Part shown: positions 50,401 through 56,914 of the stretch, piece by piece
How positions within the stretch are numbered: the first letter of the stretch is position 1
Layout of the letters: each line of letters starts with the position of its first letter
Assembly (NCBI GenBank): GCA_964017125.1
Contig: OZ024907.1
Coordinates: 22,569,496 to 22,633,495, forward strand
Reading direction: 5' to 3'
From: Flabesymbios commensalis
Lineage: Eukaryota > Annelida > Polychaeta > Terebellida > Flabelligeridae
Length of the DNA: 64,000 bases
The notes under the pieces: model-generated
Told to the model about the DNA's origin: nothing
The model's input: only the letters and a program-made list of their open reading frames with translations
Databases searched by the model: none
Program-made: the position numbers and the translations under genes

Positions 50401-53400
50401 GTTTCCGGAGCAGATCTCAGAAACCCATGAGTGAATTTTTTTTCATATTTCACACACACATCCCCTATGGTGTGTATGTGTGTTTTTTTGAAATTGTACC
50501 TACGGTACTTAATTGGCCGACCATCGGTCACAGTTAACTTTATTAAATGCCTGATATCTGGCAAACCGTGCTAAATAGCTAGACTATTATTACAAAACAA
50601 AATGTGTGGTTTCAGGTGGAAATATGCCCTGAAAAATTTCAACCTGATCAAATTTAAAATGGCCGACTATCGGCCACAATTACCTGTGATAAACCGTGCC
50701 AGACAGCCTGACCATTATTATAAAACAAAATGTGCGGTTTCAGATAGAGATATGCCCTGGAAAACTTAAATCAAATTCAAAATGGCCGATTATCGGCCGT
50801 AATTACCTTTGATATACGTTATATCTGACAAACCGTGCCAGATAGCTAGACCAATAATATAAAACCAAATGTGCGGTTTCAGGTAGGGATATGCTCTGAA
50901 AAATTTCAACTTGATCAAATTAAAAATGGTCGATTATCGGCCAATATTAACTTTAATATGCCTGATACCTTACAAGCCGTGCCAGATAGCTGGACCATTG
51001 GGCCTATATAAAACAAAATGTGTAGTTTCAGGTAGGGATATGCCCTGAACAATTTCAACTCCATTAAATTCTGGATATATATGCTGGATATCCGGTGGGC
51101 CGTGCCAGATAGCTAGACCATTACCATAAACAAAATGTGCGGTTTCAGAAAAGGATATGCCCTGAAAAATGTCAACCCCATCAAATTCAAAATTGCGGCC
51201 AACTTGAGGCCATTTTTTACTTTATTATGGGTATTATAATATCGGGAAAACTGTGGCAGATAACTAGATGATTACTATAAAACAAAATGTGTGGTATAAC
51301 ATATGACTTTGTTCTCAGACCATGGAGGGGATGTCTAACTTTAAAGACGCCGTTGATCATCTGAGCAGCACACTGACGGTAGCTCCAGCGTACTACACAC
51401 TGGGAGGGGTGGCCCCCGATGAGGGGGTGGTCATCACCAAGGGAAGGTTTACAGCTGAACGCTGGTATCTACAGGAAGAAAATGGCAGGTTAGCAATTCT
51501 GCAATAATTAACCATTTATATACCTAATACAAATATGGCATGTTACCACGAATATAATCTGCCTTTTTGTGTCCATTTCAGATATTCAACATCTTTCAAT
51601 TTAAATTTAGCATATTGTTACCCTAATATTAAAGGGTCACATCTCCTTTTTGTAAATTGCCAGATATGACCCTCAAATACGACCCTTTAACACAAGGTGA
51701 CGAAATTGTGTTTTTAAAATTTGACCACCTATATATTTGCGATTTAATTGAAGTACAGTTTTATTTTAAATGATATATCAAAATATATAACATATTGACT
51801 ATTATGCTATCGTTTATTTGTTGTTATTTTAGATGGTATGTTCTGGAGACTAACTATGACCGCTGGCTACCACCACCAGCCAGTGATGATCGAAGGTAAA
51901 ACATACACATCACCTAGTGTGTTATTATAATTTTAAATACATTATGTACAACTCTAAAAAAATGTTCAAATACTTATCAGGCTTATTGAATTAAAATTTA
52001 GATTTAAGTGACAGGAGCAGTTATAAATACAGACTCTAAAACTGTTTTTAAAAATATTTTTTTGACTAATTTAATTCTACCTTGACACGATATGGTAACA
52101 TTACTAACGTCAATACAAAGACGTAGGGCATGTATTACAAATAGCAGCACTACTGAAGGAGGATGCTAAGTTATCCGTGAAAAACTACAGACTTCCTTCA
52201 TAATCAAACGTGACTATCTAAGTCTCCCAGCAAGCAACTTCATTCGATGAAATTGTCACTTTATTTGTAGAGTAGTATCTGGCTCCGAGAGGATAGGATA
52301 CATGTGATGTTTATCGAACTTACTCATTTGTTCATGACCCTTGATTCAAATATATTTTATAATCTATTTTGTTCACAGAGACGCAGGTATTAAGCACATG
52401 AACCAAACAGGCCAAGCTCATATCAACGCAGCCAGTCTTTATCATGTGCTATCTATACCTCCTGTACTTCAAACGTAAGTCTAGTATACAATGATACCAT
52501 GCAATGAAATGTTAAAGGAACTAGTCAACTACCTACGTTTAGTCAATGATATCAAAAAGACAAATCATACTAGATGCTCCAGTAGTCATTGATTGCATCA
52601 AATTTATTAACTTTTATTGTTAGAATATATTAATTTAATAATATTTTGACTTTTTGAGAACCATGACTAAAACTAGAAATGTATGAAAATTCGTACAAAA
52701 CACACAGGCCTCTATTCGGTGCAGATGCTTGTAAGCTTGATAACTTCATAACGCCTTGCCTTGAGGCCTACGTTTTTTACTGCATGGGCATGACACTAAT
52801 CTAAAGGTCAAGTTCGACAATGACCTTGGCCTAATTTCAAGGTCATCAGGTCACGGAAACCAAAATGGCTTGTAAGCGCGATAACTTTATAATACCTTGA
52901 CTTAGGACCTTCATGTGTGCATGACACTAATCAAATTTGATATGTAGTGACTTTGACCTAGTTTCAAGGTCACCAGGTAACGAAAACCAAAATGGCTTGT
53001 TAGCGCGATAACTTCAAAATGCCTTGCCTGAGCCTCAGAGCCTTAATTTTTTAACCGCATGTGCACCACACTAATCTGAGCCTCAAATTCGATATTCACT
53101 GACCTTAGCCCAATTTCAAGGTCACCAGGTCATGGACACAAAATTGGCGCCTTCATTTTTAACACTTCGTCTTTGCACTACAGTATTGTACGCACGATGC
53201 ATTATGGTTATATTAATCCTAATAACGACTTCATGTTGATGGACAGAAGCCATGACTGAGGGGTTCTTCCATTAATGGATGGCTATTTTTGTTTGTTACA
53301 GTATAATTTAGTGTGTACAGCAAAGTGATGAGTGCCGCTCAGCCTAATATCTATGTGTATGCTTTTTTTGTTTTAGTATAAGTGTGTACACCACAGTGAT

Positions 53401-53470
53401 GAGTGCCGCTCAACCTGACGTCTATAAGTCGTGTATAAGAGATAACAGCACTACTAAAGAGGGATGTTAA
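17508..53470 (+). CDS. NAAA: N-acylethanolamine acid amidase (NAAA), 10 coding exons, 355 aa
   Basis: Lysosomal N-terminal-nucleophile hydrolase of the acid ceramidase/cholylglycine hydrolase family; NAAA cleaves fatty acid ethanolamides such as palmitoylethanolamide. Exons: 17508-17689, 17938-18032, 19021-19090, 19591-19717, 19934-20024, 49378-49457, 51319-51488, 51833-51895, 52379-52474, 53377-53470; all GT-AG and in phase. A signal peptide covers about residues 1-23. The nucleophile after self-cleavage is Cys118 in GCTSIVAQD; Arg134 and Asp137 (ARNMDY) sit +16 and +19 from it, as in acid ceramidase. ETNYDRW supplies the conserved Asn. Likely N-glycosylation sites are in LNSS, NGT, NQT and DNST. 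Length matches human NAAA (about 359) better than ASAH1 (about 395), and FTEKLKKNTVNVNF and LTGQKPKAFTIS also favour NAAA. The 29.35-kb intron after MNER holds another gene and several transposons, yet the splice phase across it (C|GC) is intact. Start: first ATG, directly before the signal peptide. Confidence 0.95.
18720..18900. repeat. TAATAG/AATAGTAA low-complexity tract
   Basis: Irregular repetition of AATAGTAAT, GTAATAG and related words in an NAAA intron. It is simple-sequence DNA; the open frame across it on the minus strand is an artefact of this composition. Confidence 0.7.
21220..36547 (-). CDS. CRAL-TRIO lipid-transfer protein, 7 exons, nested antisense in NAAA intron
   Basis: Soluble carrier of the SEC14/CRAL-TRIO family, whose members bind small hydrophobic ligands (tocopherol, retinal, phosphoinositides); the ligand here is unknown. 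Exons on the minus strand: 36547-36394, 29028-28869, 28476-28415, 27372-27173, 26381-26271, 23781-23658, 21359-21220; all GT-AG, phases agree, 316 aa. Exon 1 begins MAEPAPYVCGLNKETL and holds the helical KKELNEDPKERLGAVETLRE typical of the family. CRAL-TRIO-N follows (TETLWLLRVLRAAKF), then the lipid-binding domain: MLPGCLPDGSRVLY, VQVNGIRVLFDTTGF, SFPMRVKAIHIYNH, LKPFMSKKMRER, IPKHKLPAEY, SAGTMKDIV. PMRVKAIHIYN matches the basic strand that contacts phosphoinositides in TTPA. It resembles TTPA/TTPAL/RLBP1 about equally, so no symbol is given. The Kozak context (gatcATGG) is good. Exon 1 is 7.4 kb from exon 2 because the 5.2-kb foldback transposon and repeats fill intron 1. Confidence 0.93.
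21836..21985. repeat. 46-bp tandem repeat, about 3.3 copies
   Basis: Almost identical units with 46-bp period, each containing CACAACCACAACGTTACCG and TCTTTATTTCTAT; the last unit is diverged. It directly precedes the LINE fragment. The units abut without spacers, so this is a minisatellite. Confidence 0.85.
21996..23458 (+). mobile_element. 5'-truncated L2/CR1-like LINE fragment
   Basis: The reverse transcriptase C-terminal half is readable in pieces: WFSSYLQSRHQS, PQGSMLGPVLF, HHLYADDTQIYMSL (catalytic YADD), LKLNPSKTEFLL, KNLGVLFDNSLNF, SSKLDYCNSLFHNMP, LQRVQNCLARVV, PALWNALPVPIR. The YCNSL / RVQN / ALWNALP series is typical of L2/CR1-clade ends. Reading frames are broken several times. 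A 231-bp internal segment is duplicated (22,465 and 22,696). The 3' end is a TTGATTGATTGA tail at about 23,424-23,455, as expected for these LINEs. It sits in intron 6 of the CRAL-TRIO gene. Confidence 0.85.
24688..24892. repeat. Two degenerate palindromic copies, CCCAGCAAACA family
   Basis: GTCTGTGACGCTGGC...CATTAAACCACATTGCG (about 24,702-24,740) and CAATGTTGGTTCAATGCTGA...GCGACGCTGGCCCCACATTG (about 24,829-24,880). Both keep the central GACGCTGG and ACATT arms, but the outer CAGCAAAC ends are eroded. Confidence 0.6.
25347..25397. repeat. ACCCACTT hairpin, related to 10.75 and 53.65 kb
   Basis: ATTTTTACCCACTTAATTAG...ACAACTTCATGTGGGTAAAAAT, an eroded member of the hairpin also found at 10,750 and 53,646. 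The neighbouring GCAAATGTTTCGTCTCCAATT at about 25,550 also matches the 10.7-kb element. Confidence 0.6.
25649..25907 (+). repeat. AACCCTTT...AAAGGGTT hairpin element
   Basis: Starts GTTAACCCTTTAAGCCC and ends TTCAAAGGGTT, so the termini are inverted. Internally it has CACGATGCATTAAAGCATCA (shared with 8,373-8,497) and a strong hairpin at 25,813-25,878 (CATCTTCATCCACTACAAG / complement). It is followed by a G-run at about 25,932. Confidence 0.7.
27551..27720. repeat. Possible LINE 3'-tail remnant with GGATCGTAATCC motif
   Basis: Contains TGCATCCGGATCGTAATCC, GATGATCCACAAAATAAAAT and GGTCATTGGCCCGAA, phrases like those of LINE 3' tails that I recall from many marine genomes. A related piece lies at 27,850. 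It is in CRAL-TRIO intron 3. It has open frames and splice-like edges but is not needed by the gene. Confidence 0.4.
27850..27940. repeat. GGATCGTAATCCGGATC repeat fragment
   Basis: GGATCTGGATCGTAATCCGG, TATCCGGATCATCACCAAAA, TTGTTCCTTTGCACGAA and CTGGTAAATCCGTTC. Same type as 27,551-27,720 and probably a fragment of an RTE-like LINE tail; clade assignment is from memory. Confidence 0.45.
30500..31930. repeat. ATATGACATTTTAATGTCAGG satellite in two inverted blocks
   Basis: Short degenerate units of about 20-35 bp built on ATGTCAGGATATGACA and TTTAATGTC. From about 30,500 to 31,330 the units read TTTAATGTCAGGATATG; from about 31,545 to 31,930 they mostly read the complement (CATATCCTGACGTTAA). 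The orientation flips near 31,440 inside the foldback element. Confidence 0.75.
31972..32336. mobile_element. Near-perfect foldback MITE, 365 bp, TTAA target duplication
   Basis: Starts AGGGACTGGCCCAGGC and ends with its exact complement GCCTGGGCCAGTCCCT, flanked by TTAA at 31,968-31,971 and 32,337-32,340. The arms of roughly 150-170 bp differ at only a few positions; the loop holds TTTTTGACATGGTTGTC. No coding capacity. The TTAA duplication points to a piggyBac- or Kolobok-type transposase in trans. The arm identity suggests a recent insertion or continuing arm homogenisation. Confidence 0.9.
32508..32826 (-). mobile_element. Dimeric tRNA-derived SINE (copy 2), different 5' tRNA unit
   Basis: The 3' half matches copy 1 (TGACCGAGAGGTAGCG, GGGCTCGAATTTCGAATCC, CACCATCCTCAGGAGG, TGTGCACAAAGGTGGCC, CATTTCATTTTT). 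The 5' unit differs: TAGTGGTTAGCACC as A box and GGGGTTCGGTTCCC as B box, in place of the TTAAAGC-type unit of copies 1 and 3. It lies within the right half of the foldback transposon. Confidence 0.8.
32829..32931. repeat. Palindromic element, CCCAGCAAACA family
   Basis: CCCAGCCAACACGGGGCATT at the left and GAATGCCTCGTGTTTA at the right, with central GGGCCAGCGTCGAAGACGG. It abuts the 5' end of the SINE at 32,508-32,826, inside the foldback transposon. Confidence 0.7.
35620..35890 (-). mobile_element. Dimeric tRNA-derived SINE (copy 3)
   Basis: 5' unit GTGCAGTGGTTAAAGCCG and GCGGGTTCGAGCC as in copy 1, then the TTTCAAAAAAAC linker. A deletion removes most of the second tRNA-like unit, so the linker runs into GTGGGGAGCCTCCGTGTTC and then the CTGGAGGGCAGTGTCATC tail, ending CATTCATTTCATTTCATTT. 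It lies in intron 1 of the CRAL-TRIO gene. Confidence 0.75.
36134..36205. repeat. AACGTTG/GACGTTG palindromic repeat
   Basis: CACACGACGTTGTTGTGACG, TTGAATCAACGTC, AATGACGTTGATTTACCGTC. The composition resembles the CCCAGCAAACA family but there are no CAGCAAAC ends. It is close to the CRAL-TRIO first exon, on its downstream (intron) side. Confidence 0.6.
36230..36341. repeat. Palindromic element, CCCAGCAAACA family, flanked by 25-bp direct repeats
   Basis: CCCAGCAAACACAACACATC and its partner GAGTCGTGTTTGCTGGGG bound arms CCAATGTTGGCCCACCGTC / GACGTTGGGCCAACATTGG. A 25-bp direct repeat with one mismatch (CTACGGCTTTAATATT...GGTGATGA) flanks it at 36,205-36,229 and 36,344-36,368. It lies about 55 bp downstream, in transcription terms, of the CRAL-TRIO exon 1 donor. 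Confidence 0.8.
36997..37105. repeat. Palindromic element, CCCAGCAAACA family (best preserved arms)
   Basis: CATCAAACACGAGACATTG ... CAATGTCTCGTGTCAGCTGGG. Arms GACCCAATGTTGTTTTAATG / CATTAAAACAACATTGGGTC are perfect complements around GCCGTCTTCGACGTC. A looser relative (GACGTTGCGGCGTTGGC) is at about 36,785-36,850. Confidence 0.8.
37271..37395. repeat. Palindromic element, CCCAGCAAACA family
   Basis: Arms CGTTGAACCAATATTGTTTT and AAAGCAACATTGGTTCAACG around GGGCCATCTCCCGCGACGC. Outer ends are CCCCAACAAATG and TATTTTCTGGA, so both termini are eroded. Confidence 0.7.
38621..39797 (+). pseudogene. N-terminal part of transposon protein (outer element), broken
   Basis: Begins MAESECPYCKNSSSG, a CxxC zinc-ribbon-like start, and continues through several frames with stops to an open stretch at 39,301-39,797. 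That stretch reads like a widely repeated family of large uncharacterised proteins in invertebrate genomes (MAWPPTPAYL, HRHVMSIAQDFLHCVSSGR, LTESSQLVKILNHFGHSLSN, EVETA). It is decayed, and interrupted at its 3' end by the inner transposon. Function is unproved; it is presumably part of the transposition protein. Confidence 0.75.
41270..42350 (+). pseudogene. Transposon protein with XPG-like core (inner element), broken
   Basis: Pieces in several frames: TENTEKALEVESWRESHKLQ, FWYLVLAILLL, IDQALAQANAVV, ANGGAFGVTEDPAAL, RSTRTFEEHATFDVLSTI and, from about 42,084, LDEFALCTHEEADTMIFVHT with KASDTDILFIAVS. The spacing EEADT ... SDTD resembles the acidic motifs of FEN1/XPG nucleases (EAEAQ ... EDMD). 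Many stops and frame changes; no intact product. Confidence 0.7.
42343..43430 (+). mobile_element. 5'-truncated LINE 3' end with zinc-binding C-terminus
   Basis: An open 161-codon frame (42,355-42,840) ends a LINE ORF2: IKQRLQDQYIQQWSADL, ICRFRTSNHRLPIERGR, then CEFC...CDEFHFVLEC, a CCHC zinc-binding motif typical of many non-LTR elements. A ~590-bp 3' UTR follows and ends GTTTAATAAACTATTG plus (TCTATTG)n at about 43,430. It interrupts the inner transposon's protein remnant, which resumes at 43,431; the left edge is approximate. Confidence 0.75.
43431..43960 (+). pseudogene. C-terminal part of inner transposon protein, cysteine-rich tail, broken
   Basis: Continues the remnant after the LINE: VVSIFCGKGKK, CDEITDVFHKLSQFSSS, YDRSSTAEGVDDARL (another frame), QPDIASSADWVW and, at about 43,785-43,905, CQQLIKCDCKSVCHGWYKC with FGLTCTTLC. 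The CxC...CxxxC tail is characteristic of this protein family. Frames change several times. Confidence 0.7.
44165..44281. repeat. Palindromic element, CCCAGCAAACA family
   Basis: Right end GTATTTGCTGGGA, centre GACGTCTTCGACGCTGG, arms GCTGGTCCAATATTAGTC / GGCTCAGCGTTGCC. Diverged copy inside the inner transposon, beyond its coding remnant. Confidence 0.6.
45258..47070 (+). pseudogene. Middle part of outer transposon protein, broken
   Basis: Family segments in order: DNTDSNEETLSGHGT (across a frame change), WSGFNAAVSSTTPAPSVVGY, LLQKSMEMGRMLGLDEIIIA, LRMGAFHTRMTFLAVIGKR, IEAGIVAAGSVSGVVEGRQY, LELFRATFGGRW, YIRGMLPWVFASDKTNYARY, GQFAVQRSSN, and NVIAQHRHMNMQDVLKSLF at the end. It stops before the nuclease and cysteine-rich regions seen in the inner element. 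Long minus-strand frames here (e.g. 46,359-46,880) are shadows. The upstream frame lines up with 38,621-39,797 across the AAT duplication. Confidence 0.75.
47713..49377. other. Intron remainder before NAAA exon 6
   Basis: No gene recognised. AT-rich sequence with a TTTAACCCTTTAACCGCCGG start of a hairpin-type repeat at about 48,300 and a TGCCATCTTGGATTTT word at about 48,597. The acceptor at 49,376-49,377 ends it. Confidence 0.5.
50200..51290. repeat. ~130-bp tandem repeat abutting an NAAA exon
   Basis: From about 50,570 to 51,290 at least six diverged units repeat CAAACCGTGCCAGATAGCT, ATAAAACAAAATGTGCGGTT, TCAGGTAGGGATATGCCCTG, AAAAATTTCAAC and AAAATGGCCGA.TATCGGCC. The 50,200-50,560 part carries two copies of the GTTTCCGGAGC/CACACACACA unit also present at 14.3 kb. 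The array ends about 30 bp upstream of the exon starting at 51,319. Confidence 0.8.
52132..52200 (+). pseudogene. Duplicated fragment of NAAA last exon (3' end)
   Basis: CAGCACTACTGAAGGAGG...GATGCTAAGTTATCCGTG matches the terminal coding codons and start of the 3' UTR at about 53,447-53,500 (CAGCACTACTAAAGAGGGATG). It lies in the intron before exon 9 and has no splice context of its own. Confidence 0.7.
52731..53150. repeat. ~130-150-bp tandem repeat, three copies
   Basis: Units start near 52,731, 52,869 and 52,997. Each has GCGATAACTT, CATGACACTAATC-like, TTTCAAGGTCA.CAGGT and CCAAAATGGCTTGT. It lies in the last NAAA intron. Confidence 0.8.
53293..53360 (+). pseudogene. Duplicated 5' part of NAAA last exon (pseudo-exon)
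   Basis: TGTTACAGTATAATTTAGTG and GATGAGTGCCGCTCAGCCTA closely match the real last exon and its acceptor about 80 bp downstream (TTTTAGTATAAGTGTG, GATGAGTGCCGCTCAACCTG). The copy keeps an AG acceptor, but its frame differs by an insertion and meets a stop, so it is decayed. Confidence 0.8.
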
Positions 53471-53607
53471 CTTCTCTGAAACAACTACAGGGATGCTAAA
53501 TTAACTGTGAAATAACTACAGGGATGCCATCTTATCAGTGAAATAACCAGGGGGGTGCTAGCTTATCAGTGGGCTAACTAGTCCTACAGTCTTATCTAAT
53601 TAATAAA
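53471..53607 (+). other. NAAA 3' UTR: minisatellite and polyadenylation signal
   Basis: Three to four copies of a ~38-bp unit (GGATGCTAA.TTAACTGTGA, AATAACTACA) follow the stop; the first unit includes the stop codon itself. An AATAAA at 53,602-53,607 is a plausible polyadenylation signal 132 bp after the stop. Confidence 0.6.
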
Positions 53608-53815
53608 CTTAACCGTTAAAGCGCTATATTTTTTAATTTAAAATTTCACCCACTTGAAGTTGTGTCTCGCTTCCGCGATCCACAACTTCGAGTGGGTAAA
53701 GTTACATACATTTGTACATTTGAATCAAAACATATGAAAATCTAAAAATTTTAACGTTCAGTTTTCTTCCAAATTTTCTGTTTTGAATGTCCAATAAAAA
53801 GGCTGAAAAAGGGTT
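53605..53815. repeat. AACCGTTAA...AAAGGGTTAA hairpin element
   Basis: Starts CTTAACCGTTAAAGCGC and ends AAAAAGGGTTAATA. The hairpin at about 53,646-53,699 has arms TTTCACCCACTTGAAGTTGTG / CACAACTTCGAGTGGGTAAA, the same stem as at 10,750. Confidence 0.7.
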
Positions 53816-54373
53816 AATATCGCCCCTTGGAGGAGAATATTTTGAGTGAGTGCATCCAATAGTGCATCTTAGGGGGTCGATCTATTTTCTGGTGGTCATA
53901 GGAACAAACATGGAATCTTCCCCAGGGTAATGCACTGTATGTCATCCCATATTGGTAATGTCAACATTTTGTAAAAATTAAAATATCTGAACATGACCAG
54001 CCTACATTCACATAATGTCTATAATTATACACCTGCGTCATATTCTAGATTCCTCTTCACCGTCTAAATTGATAATTGATTGTATGTGAAGTATAGTAAC
54101 ATACAGATTGACACTAACGGTTATCATGATTATTAAACCAAATCAACCCGGCTCAGATTAAAATGAAAGACTACGGCAAAGGCCACCTAAAATAGTAAAG
54201 TAGGCCTATAAGTTAGTGCAAGGAATATAGAAATCCTTCTATTTTCCTTGGTTAGTGTAAATGAAAGTATAAGTAATATATAAGCAGTAGGCCTATGTAG
54301 GTAATAAGCCCCACCTTGTTAATAACTATAAACATAGTAGAGAATATGTTATTCATGGTTCCAAGATTCATAT

Positions 54374-54458
54374 AGAAAGTGGTTAAATTTTACGCACTTT
54401 GGAACTTAGTGTGAAACGTCGCAATCGTTTCACAGTGAGTAAAATTTAACCACTTTCT
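54374..54458. repeat. Hairpin, GTGGTTAAATTTTACGCACT stem
   Basis: AGAAAGTGGTTAAATTTTAC...GTAAAATTTAACCACTTTCT, almost perfect 25-bp arms, with an internal GTGAAACG...CGTTTCAC sub-stem. Its architecture resembles the ACCCACTT hairpins. Confidence 0.7.
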
Positions 54459-54649
54459 AACTGTAACCATATAGGGCCTACAGGGCTGAGAGTAGATTAC
54501 GGCTTTACTCCACGTAACCCAGTTAATCAAGGAGTGCATCTCTTGTGCATATATCATAATGTATATATAATATATATAAGAGACACAACCTCAAGTGGTT
54601 GAAAATTTAAATAAATTAACTTAGCATGATAAGAGTTAGCGGGATATGG

Positions 54650-54779
54650 TTGGGCCAATGTCGCACATGCTAGTCCAATTGTCCATTCCAAGCAAAGTTG
54701 TTCCAATGCTGGGCCAGCGTCACAGATGGTGGTCCAACATTAAAGCAACATTAGGTTAATGTGTCATGTTTGCTGGGTT
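54650..54779. repeat. Palindromic element, CCCAGCAAACA family
   Basis: TTCCAATGCTGGGCCAGCGTC, GGTCCAACATTAAAGCAAC and right end GTGTCATGTTTGCTGGGTT. The left part is disrupted by an extra GGGCCAATGTCGC...CAATTGTCC stretch. Confidence 0.65.
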
Positions 54780-55371
54780 GTTTCAATGTGACTTGTTGCT
54801 TGGGATCAGCTTGTATCTTGGATGTACGATGTTTTGTTATATTTATATGCTATTATGGAGCTATTATGTTACGATTAACAATGAAGTAAGGCAACGTAGT
54901 TTATTCAGCAGAATGAAAGAATGATTCAACAACGAATATCCACTCCACCTACACTGGAGAGTTGTTTTTCGTGATAGATGGAGCAGATTAGTAGTGTAAA
55001 ATGTAATTGGCCAAGTCTGTCTGCGTGCTATTCCAACAGCGGAAATCCCCCTAATAGCACACAGAGCATGGAGCAGCCCATAGAATATTGTCAAATTATT
55101 TAGCTGAAGCCGCACTATTAACCTGACAATACATGGCATCACCAAGTAATTACTACCTCATCTCTTATATGTGCTTTCCTATCAATCAGTAGGCATTGTG
55201 CCAAGTTTGTTGGAATGCTTCTTTGTGAGCAGAGAGGGGACTTCCAAATGAACACGGCCCAATGCTGTTAGCTTTAGAGCAACACCGGCCCAATTTCTTG
55301 TATTTGCTCTGTTAGAGTGACATTATTTTTGTACTACATTGTATATATAATTTTTTTTTTTATAATTCTAA

Positions 55372-55480
55372 CCGAGCAAATACCAGACGTTAACCCAATG
55401 TTGGTTCAACGTTTGTCCAGCGTCTGCGACGCCGGCCAACATTGAAACAACGCTAGATCAACGTCTCGTGTTTGCTGGGA
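55372..55480. repeat. Palindromic element, CCCAGCAAACA family
   Basis: CCGAGCAAATACCAGACGTT ... ACGTCTCGTGTTTGCTGGGA. Arms AACCCAATGTTGGTTCAACG / CCAACATTGAAACAACGC around TCCAGCGTCTGCGACGC. Confidence 0.75.
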
Positions 55481-56282
55481 AGCTATAGAAATATCACACA
55501 CTATTTATTAGTACAAGTTATATTTATGGCTTAATTTATAATGATAAAATTGTAATAGTTGTAATGAATCTTATTTAAGTGAATTTGTTTTAAATTATCA
55601 GCCGGGTGTCATTTAAATGAAAGCAAATGATTTGTATCATGTAAATTTGTAATAAAATATTGAAATGATCTCTCTGGTGAACCAACTAGAAAATCCGTCT
55701 AGATATCTGTCCCTTCAGCATGTTGTCATCTAATGAGAGAAAATGATTCCATATTTGTGACATGTTCGAATGTCGTCGATTTTCGGTGATACCAACTCAC
55801 ACCACTCTGTATTAGCCCTTCCAGGGTTTGATAATATACGCCCAAAAAGTAAGACAAGTTGCAAGTTTGAATATAATTTTTATTTTAAATATATTTAAAT
55901 CTCCACACACCTGAACAGCTATAGGCCATTACTGGAATAGACATAGATCAAAATGGTTTAGTAACAGTGAAAAAAACATAGATGTAGATTATCCATGGAA
56001 AAAATTATGTCCTCCAATTTACAGAACTTAATACCGTATTAACACTGAGTAAAGCCTGTGGCATAAACATTATAGAATGGGAAACCACAATTAACTGTCA
56101 GTCACAACGTTTGACAAATGTGATCAAGGTAGTAAAATTGGCTATTCATTGTTTTTATTAAAGATCCATTCAACTGCGAAACGGGCATGCGTGGGACGAT
56201 CACGTGTAGGCCCCCAGTAGCCTATATAGAGTACAGGTTGACGGCATTAATATCAGCAACTAAACTGATTACAAGATACTAC

Positions 56283-56358
56283 TCAAACGAGACATTGACA
56301 CAATGTCTGCGACGCTGGCCCAACATTGAACCAACATTGGCAGAGTGTACTATGTTTG
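56283..56358. repeat. Palindromic element, CCCAGCAAACA family (shortened)
   Basis: ACGAGACATTGACACAATG, TCTGCGACGCTGGCCCAAC, GAACCAACATTGGCAGAG. The left arm is shortened and the terminal CAGCAAAC is missing. Confidence 0.65.
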
Positions 56359-56914
56359 AGGGCAAGCTGTCCTGTCAATGCATTGGATGTCGCTCAAGTA
56401 TATATATGGACTTGCTATGATTTGGGAACTTGCTCTTAATGCGGCGTTGGGTATGAAACGCATATTTTGTTATTATGATATAAGACAAAGGCCTACCCAC
56501 GGACACTATTGCATTCTGGGGGACCCATGTCCTGCAAGCTTTAGCAGTTGACTAGACCTTTAACATTGGCTACGATCCCCTTTCCAACAGTTTGATATTG
56601 ATATTGATCCGCACAATTTAGAAGTAGGCCCCGGGAGCAGAACATCTTGGACTAATAAGAGGCTGTGTTCTGAGACGATCTGAAAAAATAAGCTGTAAGC
56701 TTGGCAGGTAAATTATTACAGACCTCAAGTTTTTTGTAGGCCACTTTACATATTCCATTTCTCCATTACATTTCAAGTTCATCTCAATATATCTTTAAAA
56801 GTCTCCTTGGATATGAAAGCGTGTATCTGCCACTGCGCCCTTTCATATCTAAGATACGTCATGTATAATACTATGCATATGGTATAAGAGTAGCCTGTTC
56901 TCCATTATTTAACA

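Larger units (their letters stand above)
54780..56880. other. Gene-free, repeat-bearing interval
   Basis: No host exon recognised. Holds two palindromic copies (55,372 and 56,283), a fragment of the same kind (CGGCCCAATGCTG...CGGCCCAATTTC, about 55,254-55,296) and an unclassified ~280-bp segment at 54,866-55,147. Open frames here are short and unsupported. Confidence 0.5.

Noticed and set aside
54866-55147. ~280-bp segment with an AATAAA on the minus strand, considered as a solo LTR fossil
   Set aside because: No target duplication, no second copy and no convincing terminal pair were found, so the family cannot be supported.
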